A DNA stretch of 6,878 nt, taken from NCBI GenBank assembly GCA_026394695.1, contig JAPKXT010000057.1:1-6878 (forward strand). Reading direction: 5' to 3'. Position 1 is the stretch's first letter. Each line of letters starts with the position of its first letter. Source of the DNA: Methanoregula sp. Its GTDB lineage: Archaea; Halobacteriota; Methanomicrobia; Methanomicrobiales; Methanospirillaceae. Both the position numbers and the translations under genes were made by a program. Under the pieces are notes generated by a model. It ran no database searches. It saw only the letters and a program-made list of their open reading frames with translations, and was not told the DNA's origin. Shown in pieces: positions 1 to 5,545 of this stretch.

Positions 1-1
1 T

Positions 2-127
2 TCACCCCAGGAAAAGACCATCACGATAATGAAGCAGGGTAAGTTTTTCTTGTGCGCTGATGATCGGAAGGAGAGCGCTATTAGTGACACTATACTCAGC
101 GTGCCGGTAAAAATGACCCGGATATGA
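2..127 (+). CDS. Possible 3' end of an upstream gene (partial, uncertain)
   Basis: This frame is open from the left edge to TGA at 125-127 and gives 41 residues ending in SVPVKMTRI. I do not recognise the protein. Two points favour it weakly: third codon positions look G/C-rich like the real genes in the window, and T-tracts lie 25 to 50 bases past the stop, as at archaeal transcription ends. A competing frame ends at 42, and a minus-strand frame is also open here, so the call is tentative. Confidence 0.25.
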   Translation, partial: SPQEKTITIMKQGKFFLCADDRKESAISDTILSVPVKMTRI

Positions 128-164
128 TGCAGGTTACCGGAAAACTCCGCTCTTTTTTTACCGG
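104..164 (+). repeat. 10-bp perfect inverted repeat with long loop
   Basis: CCGGTAAAAA at 104-113 is the exact reverse complement of TTTTTACCGG at 155-164, with 41 bases between. A third copy of the core, TTACCGG at 134-140, can pair with CCGGTAA at 104-110 instead. Two mutually exclusive hairpins are therefore possible. The right arm lies inside a T-rich stretch, so this may be part of a transcription end; the function is inferred only. Confidence 0.4.
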
Positions 165-178
165 ATTGTACCTTTTTT
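153..178 (+). terminator. Possible archaeal T-tract terminator
   Basis: Seven T residues at 153-159 and six at 173-178 lie close together on the plus strand. Archaeal RNA polymerase commonly terminates at short T runs without needing a hairpin. Here they would end a plus-strand transcript entering from the left edge. There is no direct evidence that such a transcript exists. Confidence 0.35.
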
Positions 179-487
179 CAGAATGGAACTATTTCCTGAT
201 TATGCGGTTCCGGCGAATGACTGCGGATACAAAAAAACGGTGCATACCCACTTAGAAGCAGTGGTGTTCACCTGCCGATCTGGATGAACCTGCGGATCGA
301 AGATCTCCCTGTCTCCTATCTCTATTACATTCCCCCCAACAGATATCTTCAGCAAATGCCGGGCGGGGTGAATCGATAAAAACCGTAGCCTGCATGATGT
401 GGACAGATGAAATCCTGTGCCGTGTATGAGAACCTCTAAAGAAAAGGCATTTTTAACCACAGGCTATTTTCGCAGACCGCCAATACA

Positions 488-491
488 GGAG
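488..491 (+). promoter_or_regulatory. GGAG Shine-Dalgarno abnormally close to the start codon
   Basis: GGAG at 488-491 is followed by only one base before the ATG at 493. The usual gap is about 5 to 9 bases. No other in-frame ATG, GTG or TTG occurs between the upstream stop (454-456) and 493. Starting downstream would remove the first beta strand of the Rossmann fold. The start is therefore kept, but initiation may not use this site, or may be leaderless or nearly so. Confidence 0.4.
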
Positions 492-492
492 C

Positions 493-978
493 ATGGGACA
501 GATTGCGGTGATCGGTGCTGCCGATGCAACACCGGAAGAATACGAAATGGGACAGGAAGTTGGTCGCCTCGTTGCCAAAAATCATGAAACACTGGTCTGC
601 GGCGGACATTATGGGATTATGGAAGCGGCGTGTAAGGGCGCAAAGGAAAATGACGGGCTGACTGTTGGTATCGTGCCGGATACCGGTAATGGGAACCAGT
701 ACCTTGATATCGTCATCCGTACGGGACTTGGGCATGCACGAAACGTACTTGTTATCCAGTCTGCTGATGCGGTCATCGCAATCGGGGGGAGTTATGGGAC
801 ACTCTCGGAGATTGCAATCGCATTAAAGCTGAAACAACCGGTTTTTTGCCTGAAATCATGGGATATCAGAGGAGTAGTACAGTGCGCAAATCCTGAAGAA
901 GCGGTATTCATGGCAGTACGCGCCGCACGCCAGTCTCCGTTGTATCGTATCCCCCGAGCCGGTCAAGGATCTCCTTGA
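493..978 (+). CDS. LOG/SLOG-like Rossmann-fold protein (TIGR00725 type)
   Basis: This 161-residue protein belongs to the lysine-decarboxylase-like (LOG, SLOG superfamily) group, close to the small TIGR00725 subfamily. Visible motifs are an N-terminal beta strand with glycine turn (IAVIGAA, residues 4-10), GGHYGIMEAA (37-46), GLGHARN (78-84) and GGSYGTLSE (98-106). The last matches the family's nucleotide/phosphate-binding GGxGTxxE loop. Plant and bacterial LOG enzymes release cytokinin bases from their nucleoside monophosphates, while other SLOG proteins bind or sense nucleotides. The substrate here is unknown, and no lysine decarboxylase activity should be assumed. The length matches the subfamily. 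The core ends near residue 146, and the last 15 or so residues look like a tail. Residues 139-161 are encoded antisense to the end of the convergent moeA-PBP gene. It is not obviously co-transcribed with anything in the window. Confidence 0.88.
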   Translation: MGQIAVIGAADATPEEYEMGQEVGRLVAKNHETLVCGGHYGIMEAACKGAKENDGLTVGIVPDTGNGNQYLDIVIRTGLGHARNVLVIQSADAVIAIGGSYGTLSEIAIALKLKQPVFCLKSWDIRGVVQCANPEEAVFMAVRAARQSPLYRIPRAGQGSP

Positions 979-2764
979 AAGCAGGCGATACAATGGTATC
1001 ACAGAGTGCTGAGACCCTTGGATCATCAAGATGTTCGCTTCGCAGGGCAATCTCGTAGCGCTCCGATGCGACCGGCATGAACCGGAGCCCGAGTGCTTTT
1101 GCTGCACTATAAACGCACAATCCCACATCCGCCTCGCCGGATTTTACTGCAAGTGCCACGGCAAGGTGTGTGGTCACTTCACGCTCATAGCCCCGAATCA
1201 CTGCGGGACTGATCCCCCGCAGTTTGAGCTCATGGTCAAGAAGCATCCGTGTTCCCGAACCCCGCTGTCGGTTGATAAAACGGTGAGCCGGAATTTCGTC
1301 AAATCCAATGCCGGTCTTTGAGACGATTCCCTGCTGGCGTTCTGCAACGCAGAGTAAAACAAGGTCTTCGCCGGGCATGTATTTTTTCAGGTACGGGATA
1401 TTGTAATCCCCGTTGTCTGCAAGCAGGTGCACTGGTGCTGCATGGCATTCGTTCTTCTTCAGCGCAAGGATCCCCCCCATGCTTCCCACGTGGGTGGAGT
1501 GAAGATCAACCTCCTTTTGCTGGAGAAGGTCAGCGAGATAATCAACCAGAGGATCGTGGCTCCCGGTAATGAGAAGTGCCCTCCCGGCTTCTGTGCGGGA
1601 AACAGTCAGTGTTGCTGTTACGCTTTTACCAGCCTCGTAGCCTTCGATTCCTGCCGGAATCTTCAGGTAAGCGTTGGAGCGCACTGCACTCATCTGCACT
1701 CCTGCACCCCGTGACAAGGGAGAGAGTACCCAGCGGTCACCCACGTGTCCCAGTGAACACAGGATGAACTCGTCACTACCGATATCTTTGGAGACCGAAA
1801 CGGTAAACAGGGCGTCAACGGTCCCAAATGCGGGAATAGGAAGACCGTACCTGTGGAGAAGAGGTGTCACGATCTCCCGCAGTACCGTCAAGGCCGAAAG
1901 GGGGTAACCCGGCATCCCGATGACAGGTTTTTTTGCGATCTTCCCGATGATGGCCGGTTTACCAGGTTTGATTGCAACCCCATGGACCATGACCTCGCCC
2001 AGTTCTGCGATCACATCTGCCGTATAATCCTTAGTCCCGGCTGACGATCCTGCAGAGATGATTACGAGATCATTTTCGGCAACAGCACACTGAAGCGTTT
2101 TTCTGATCTCTGCCGGGTCGTCTCTCACCATGGGATAGCGTATGCAACTTGCGCCGAGCGTACCCAGCATCGCTTCGGCCATCACAGTGTTGCTCTCCAC
2201 TACCTGCCCCGGGGCCGGGTGGTCCCCGTGATGGACCAGTTCGCTACCGGTCGGAATCAACCCTATCCGCACGGTAAGCACCGTGACATCGGTGATACCA
2301 TATGCGGCGAGAGCTCCGGTATCAGACGGGCGTATCCGGTGATGTGACGGTAATGCCATCTCCGATTCCCCGATATCCTCCCCTGCCGGTCGGACATACT
2401 GCCAGGGTGGTGCTGCTTTTCTGATGGTAAACCGCTCGTTTTTTACATGCACATCCTCGATCATGATCACAGCATCGTACTGGGGTGGCACGACATTCCC
2501 GGTGTTCACCCTCACCGTATGTTCGAGAGTGACCGGGTGCTGCTCGCTTGCGCCCTGGGTCTCTTTACTGACAACCGCGATACCATCCATTGCCGCAAGG
2601 TGTACTTCGGGAACCGAGTACCGGGCAAAGATGGGTTCTGCGGTCACCCGCCCGACTGATCTGAGTAACGGCACTCGCTCACGCGACGGAGCGCAGGTGA
2701 ACCCGGTGTAAAGGAGCGAGAGGGTTGCATCCAGGGATGTCACGGTGAGATAACGTTTTACCAT
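908..2764 (-). CDS. moeA: MoeA fused to C-terminal PBP-like domain
   Basis: This 618-residue cytoplasmic fusion has two parts. Residues 1 to about 390 are MoeA, which inserts molybdate (or, in many archaea, tungstate) into adenylylated molybdopterin to make the active cofactor. Motifs are MDGIAV (59-64), RPAGEDI (125-131), PTGSELV (171-177), the cofactor-binding loop SAGSSAGTKDYT (237-248), HGVAIKPGKP (261-270) and GMPGYPLSA (283-291). Residues about 395-610 form a periplasmic-binding-protein-like domain (the PBP_like / LysR-substrate type, PF12727 as I recall it). It includes NRQRGSGTR (498-506), a likely anion or ligand loop. There is no signal peptide, so the PBP part acts inside the cell, perhaps as an oxyanion or cofactor sensor or carrier (inferred). 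The start overlaps the end of the upstream moeA by 7 nt (ATGGTAA) and has a strong GAGGTGAT site, so translation is probably coupled. Archaeal annotations often call this MoeA/LysR. Confidence 0.93.
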   Translation of the reverse strand: MVKRYLTVTSLDATLSLLYTGFTCAPSRERVPLLRSVGRVTAEPIFARYSVPEVHLAAMDGIAVVSKETQGASEQHPVTLEHTVRVNTGNVVPPQYDAVIMIEDVHVKNERFTIRKAAPPWQYVRPAGEDIGESEMALPSHHRIRPSDTGALAAYGITDVTVLTVRIGLIPTGSELVHHGDHPAPGQVVESNTVMAEAMLGTLGASCIRYPMVRDDPAEIRKTLQCAVAENDLVIISAGSSAGTKDYTADVIAELGEVMVHGVAIKPGKPAIIGKIAKKPVIGMPGYPLSALTVLREIVTPLLHRYGLPIPAFGTVDALFTVSVSKDIGSDEFILCSLGHVGDRWVLSPLSRGAGVQMSAVRSNAYLKIPAGIEGYEAGKSVTATLTVSRTEAGRALLITGSHDPLVDYLADLLQQKEVDLHSTHVGSMGGILALKKNECHAAPVHLLADNGDYNIPYLKKYMPGEDLVLLCVAERQQGIVSKTGIGFDEIPAHRFINRQRGSGTRMLLDHELKLRGISPAVIRGYEREVTTHLAVALAVKSGEADVGLCVYSAAKALGLRFMPVASERYEIALRSEHLDDPRVSALCDTIVSPAFKEILDRLGGYDTTETGVRRVLP

Positions 2765-3963
2765 ATCATCACCTCAACCTGCGTTCCGGTTTCCAGCCCC
2801 TCGCTTTCAGCAGGCACCCGTATTACACCGGTGCTTCTCACCAGTGTATTCAGCAGACCGGATTTTCCAAACAGGGGGGTTGCAATCCCGTCCTTTACCG
2901 CAACCCGCACATAATCCTCCCTGCCCTTTGATGATGGAACATTCTGTCCGAGAGTGGCCTGAAAGGTTTGCATATTGCTGCCCGTCTCACCGGTCATTGC
3001 AGTGATCAGATGACGGACAATTGCGATGAGCACGATGAATGCAGAAGCCGGGTGACCAGGAAGCCCGATGACTGGCTTGCCATCGCATTTCCCGATGATA
3101 GTAGGTTTGCCGGGAGCGATTGCAATCCCGTGAACCAGGACACTACCCCGTTCAGCGATAATCGCGGCGACCATGTCGCGGTCGTCTTTGGAACTGCCCC
3201 CGGAAATCATGACGGCGTCGCATTCTACGGTTGCATGGCTGATAGCAGAACGAAGTGCCTCCCGGTCATCCCGGACGATCCCGTAGAGTACCGGTCTGCA
3301 TCCATGCTCACGTACAAATGAGGCGACCACGTACGAGTTGACATCCCGCACCTGCCCGGGCATCGGCTTTTGGCTCACCTGGACCAGTTCATTGCCGGTG
3401 GAGATGATGCCAACTCTCGGTATCTTAACGACCGGTACATCTGTGCATCCTGCAGCGGCAAGTACGCCGATATCCTGTGACGTAAGCCGTCGCCCCTTGT
3501 TACAAACAACTTCGCCGGACGAGAAATCCTCGTTAAAGAAGAGTACATTTTCTCCGTGTGCCACAGGTTTTCTCACTAAAATTTCCTCGCCAAGCTGCTC
3601 GGCATGTTCTATCATCACCACGGCATCAGCGCCTTCCGGGAGGATCCCTCCGGTAGGAACGTAGATGCAGTCGCCCGATTTTATACGGTGATTCAAAGAC
3701 ACCCCCATCGCAACCCTGCCCTGAAGGTTGAGCATCGAAGGTATGGCATCTCCCGAACCTGTGGTGTCGGCAGCACGCACTGCGAATCCGTCGACAATAG
3801 ATCGGGTAAAGCCGGGGATATCGACATCAGCATGTACATCCCGTGCCAGAATGCGGTGAAACGCTTCGAGGAGCGGAACCGATTCATCACCGCATTTTAC
3901 CGCAAGATTCCTGATCTCCGCGACAGCCTTTGATACAGAAACGAGCTGTAAAAAAAGACTCAT
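2758..3963 (-). CDS. moeA: Molybdopterin molybdenumtransferase MoeA (stand-alone)
   Basis: This 401-residue protein has the normal MoeA length and layout. It should catalyse metal insertion into molybdopterin-AMP, the last common step of Mo/W cofactor synthesis, in the cytoplasm. Motifs are VDGFAV (57-62, usually MDGYAV), PTGGILPEGADAVVMIEHAE (103-122), STGNELV (188-194), RDVNSY (206-211), the binding loop SGGSSKDDRDM (254-264), HGIAIAPGKP (278-287) and GLPGHPASA (300-308). The C-terminal beta-barrel domain contains GREDYVRV (347-354) and SGLLNTLVRSTG (368-379). The loop carries KDD where bacterial enzymes usually have VG plus variable residues, as in SGGVSVG. Archaeal paralogues tolerate this, but it separates the protein clearly from the fused MoeA next door. 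The ATG overlaps the upstream small gene's stop (ATGA, 3963-3960), and no good Shine-Dalgarno is visible, so re-initiation is likely. Confidence 0.93.
   Translation of the reverse strand: MSLFLQLVSVSKAVAEIRNLAVKCGDESVPLLEAFHRILARDVHADVDIPGFTRSIVDGFAVRAADTTGSGDAIPSMLNLQGRVAMGVSLNHRIKSGDCIYVPTGGILPEGADAVVMIEHAEQLGEEILVRKPVAHGENVLFFNEDFSSGEVVCNKGRRLTSQDIGVLAAAGCTDVPVVKIPRVGIISTGNELVQVSQKPMPGQVRDVNSYVVASFVREHGCRPVLYGIVRDDREALRSAISHATVECDAVMISGGSSKDDRDMVAAIIAERGSVLVHGIAIAPGKPTIIGKCDGKPVIGLPGHPASAFIVLIAIVRHLITAMTGETGSNMQTFQATLGQNVPSSKGREDYVRVAVKDGIATPLFGKSGLLNTLVRSTGVIRVPAESEGLETGTQVEVMIW
2768..2775 (-). promoter_or_regulatory. Strong Shine-Dalgarno GAGGTGAT for moeA-PBP
   Basis: Read on the minus strand, GAGGTGAT lies three bases before the ATG at 2764. 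It is a near-perfect complement of the archaeal 16S rRNA 3' end (anti-SD AUCACCUCC). It sits inside the last codons of the preceding moeA and fixes the start of the fusion gene. Confidence 0.75.
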
Positions 3964-4136
3964 TTGAAGCAGCCCAGCTGACAGCCGCGGATTTTGATAC
4001 CGTTTGTATTACAGTACTCGCTGATCTCCTTTTTGGAGATGCGGTACTTTGCAGCGATGGAGAATGCCTCCGGGCAGGTAATGGTCTTCTCGATTCCTGC
4101 ACTCTTGAATGCCTGTGCAATCTTATCTGCGTCCAT
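3960..4136 (-). CDS. 58-aa Cys-containing, HTH-like protein heading moeA operon
   Basis: I do not recognise this gene with a formal family name. The 58 residues start MDADKIAQAFKSAG and end KIRGCQLGCFK. It has four cysteines, at residues 21, 42, 52 and 56, the last two as a CxxxC at the extreme C-terminus. Residues about 24-48 (start AFSIAAKYRI) read like a helix-turn-helix. The product is soluble, with no signal or membrane segment. Reasons to believe it is real: the ATGA overlap with moeA at 3960-3963, normal codon use, and a stop codon just upstream (TGA 4163-4161) that leaves ATG 4136 as the only plausible start. No Shine-Dalgarno precedes it, so the mRNA may be leaderless. Its place in the operon suggests a link to Mo/W cofactor assembly, as a metal- or cofactor-responsive regulator or a small metal-binding partner; both are inference. 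The gene is easily missed by annotation. Confidence 0.75.
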   Translation of the reverse strand: MDADKIAQAFKSAGIEKTITCPEAFSIAAKYRISKKEISEYCNTNGIKIRGCQLGCFK

Positions 4137-4228
4137 GGTAACAATATACTGTGTATTTCTTCATAGTGTTTACCTATCCTGTATCAGCTGGACACGCTTA
4201 ATCGTGATGAACTGCTAATCTATCCATA
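4137..4228. promoter_or_regulatory. Divergent intergenic promoter region
   Basis: These 92 bases separate the leftward small-protein/moeA operon from the rightward dtdA-ftsZ-secE cluster, so both promoters should lie here. No textbook TATA box (TTTATATA-like) is visible at the expected distance for either side. The best weak rightward candidate is CTTAAT at 4197-4202, about 27-32 bases before the dtdA ATG. Neither gene has a convincing Shine-Dalgarno, which fits leaderless or short-leader transcripts. Confidence 0.5.
4143..4157. promoter_or_regulatory. 15-bp imperfect palindrome, candidate operator
   Basis: AATATACTGTGTATT has dyad symmetry about base 4150: six of seven pairs are complementary, and the exception is 4147/4153 (T-G). 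It lies six bases upstream of the small Cys protein's start codon, on the moeA side of the divergent spacer. A dimeric repressor bound here would block transcription or initiation of that operon. The protein that binds, if any, is unknown. Confidence 0.35.
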
Positions 4229-5545
4229 ATGAAGGTCGCGCTTATCAACTCCCGGCAGGACAAGGCAGGAGTAAATATCCGGCACCATGTCGAACAACTT
4301 CTGACCCACGATCCTTCAAGCGGGTATGAGGAACGGGATCGCACATACGAGTTTGTTGAGGTTGAAGAGCGGCTGATCCATGCAGAACATATCGATGCGC
4401 AGATCGATGCAGATCTGCTTATATTCCTCTCGCGGCATTACAGTGTCAATCCCGTCCCGGTCCTGACCGTGCATGTAACCGGCAATTTCGGAAATGCAGA
4501 CATGGGAGGAACGCCACGCACACTTGCCCCTGCAGCTCCCGTGATGATGCAGGCAACGCTCCGGGCGCTCAGGAAGCACTGTCCGGAAGGGTATCGTGTA
4601 TCCTACGAAGTCACCCATCACGGACCGACCGGACTTATCCATCCTTCATTCTTTGTCGAAATCGGGAGTACCGAGAAGGAATGGACCGATCAGGTTGCTG
4701 CAAGAGCGGTTGCCGAGAGCGTTTTGACTGCATCTCCGGCAAATTCCGTTCCCCTCATAGGATTTGGCGGTACCCATTATGCCGCACGGGAGACGGAGAT
4801 TGCCTTAACCTCCCGCGGGGCATTCGGGCATATTGCCCATACACGGGATATTGCAGTGCTGGACGAGGAGATGATCCGGGCAATGATGGCAAAGAGCGAG
4901 GCTGTTGCCGCATATATCGACCGGAAAGCGCTGGATTACAAAGATCTCAGCACGCTTTCAGAACTGTTCAAACGGCTCTCGATTATCAGGCTCTCGGAAA
5001 GCGAGATTATGGCAATGGGACATCTTTCGTGGGATACCTACCGGGCTGTGCGGGAGATGGCAGAGCAGGTCTCTTCGGGTGCCCGGTGCTACCCGCATGA
5101 TCTGCAGGGAGAGGGAACCCTTTGCAGGGTCCGGGTAAATCCGGATTTAATGAATGAAACAGTTAAGTCCGACGAGCCGGGCCTGATAAAATCTCTTGAT
5201 AATCTGCCGGTCGTTCACCTTTCCACGCGTGATAATCGCCTGCTTCCTGAATTTATCACGTTTGAGAAACATTCGTCACAAATAATAAATGATTTAAATA
5301 CATTGTGCGTGAAAATCATACGTAATAAAGAGATCACTGCAACGGAGAAAGAAACCCTGATCATACAAAAGGTAAGGTTCGACCCTCACAAAGCGCGCGA
5401 ACTAGGGGTACCTCCCGGACCTTCCTACAAGCATCTGGTAGCGGGTCAGGAAGTCGTGATAAATGGCAGGGTAATCACTCCTGACATGGTGTCTTCCTGC
5501 AGTGAAATTAAGATACACATCCCGGGGTTGGAGAAGTTTGCATGA
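4229..5545 (+). CDS. dtdA: D-aminoacyl-tRNA deacylase, archaeal Dtd2/GEK1 family, long form
   Basis: This enzyme hydrolyses the ester bond of D-amino acids mischarged on tRNA (for example D-Tyr-tRNA), recycling the tRNA and keeping D-residues out of proteins. The first 270 or so residues match the archaeal/plant family. Conserved stretches are FLSRHYS (66-72), VHVTGNFGNADMGG (81-94), THHGPTG (129-135), GFGGTHYAARET (178-189) and GHIAHT (200-205). The His residues in the THHGPTG and GGTHYA motifs are likely metal or catalytic ligands. Residues about 275-438 are an extra C-terminal region absent from short Pyrococcus-type enzymes, though I recall long forms in other methanogens and haloarchaea. 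Residues 384-403, including ARELGVPPGP, resemble a motif of RNase Z. The start is the first ATG giving the conserved MKVALINS strand; no Shine-Dalgarno is visible. The stop overlaps the ftsZ start by ATGA. Confidence 0.92.
   Translation: MKVALINSRQDKAGVNIRHHVEQLLTHDPSSGYEERDRTYEFVEVEERLIHAEHIDAQIDADLLIFLSRHYSVNPVPVLTVHVTGNFGNADMGGTPRTLAPAAPVMMQATLRALRKHCPEGYRVSYEVTHHGPTGLIHPSFFVEIGSTEKEWTDQVAARAVAESVLTASPANSVPLIGFGGTHYAARETEIALTSRGAFGHIAHTRDIAVLDEEMIRAMMAKSEAVAAYIDRKALDYKDLSTLSELFKRLSIIRLSESEIMAMGHLSWDTYRAVREMAEQVSSGARCYPHDLQGEGTLCRVRVNPDLMNETVKSDEPGLIKSLDNLPVVHLSTRDNRLLPEFITFEKHSSQIINDLNTLCVKIIRNKEITATEKETLIIQKVRFDPHKARELGVPPGPSYKHLVAGQEVVINGRVITPDMVSSCSEIKIHIPGLEKFA
5530..5533 (+). promoter_or_regulatory. 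GGAG Shine-Dalgarno for ftsZ
   Basis: GGAG lies eight bases before the ATG at 5542, inside the last codons of dtdA. With the ATGA overlap, it supports coupled but independently primed translation of ftsZ. Confidence 0.6.

Larger units (their letters stand above)
1..492. other. Left flank without a firmly supported gene
   Basis: I see no recognisable protein in these 492 bases. The left edge may hold the end of a neighbouring gene. On the plus strand a frame open from base 2 stops at TGA 125-127 (41 codons), and another stops at TAA 40-42. On the minus strand a frame is open from 177 to the left edge, with possible starts at GTG 90-88 or ATG 21-19. None has a motif that decides the matter. 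The stretch also contains an inverted repeat, two T-tracts and two tiny overlapping plus-strand ORFs (183-287 and 284-379), described elsewhere in this annotation. No tRNA or CRISPR pattern was seen by eye. Confidence 0.5.

Noticed and set aside
54..90. Possible box C/D-like small RNA (TGATGA near 58-63 within a GCGCT/AGCGC stem)
   Set aside because: The C box lacks the required purine before TGATGA, and no matching CTGA D box lies at a suitable distance.
200..460. 86-codon minus-strand ORF starting with GTG at 460
   Set aside because: No recognisable domain, no ribosome site, and an unconvincing composition; nothing supports it beyond its openness.
436..735. 99-codon minus-strand ORF
   Set aside because: Mostly antisense to the well-supported LOG-like gene, with no motif of its own.
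493..978. Lysine decarboxylase annotation for the LOG-like protein
   Set aside because: The name is a historical misannotation of the family; the motifs indicate a nucleotide-binding Rossmann protein, not a PLP enzyme.
908..3963. Transfer of the moeA pair by a mobile element
   Set aside because: No transposase, integrase, terminal repeats or tRNA site is visible, and base and codon use look like the flanking housekeeping genes.
3887..4144. 85-codon minus-strand ORF covering the moeA start
   Set aside because: It is in a different frame from both the 58-residue gene and moeA, with a Ser/Arg/Pro-rich shadow composition. The 58-residue frame has the ATGA coupling and sensible codons.
4681..5100. 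139-codon plus-strand ORF in another frame of dtdA
   Set aside because: Cys/Arg/Gly-rich shadow of the dtdA reading frame, which carries the family motifs.
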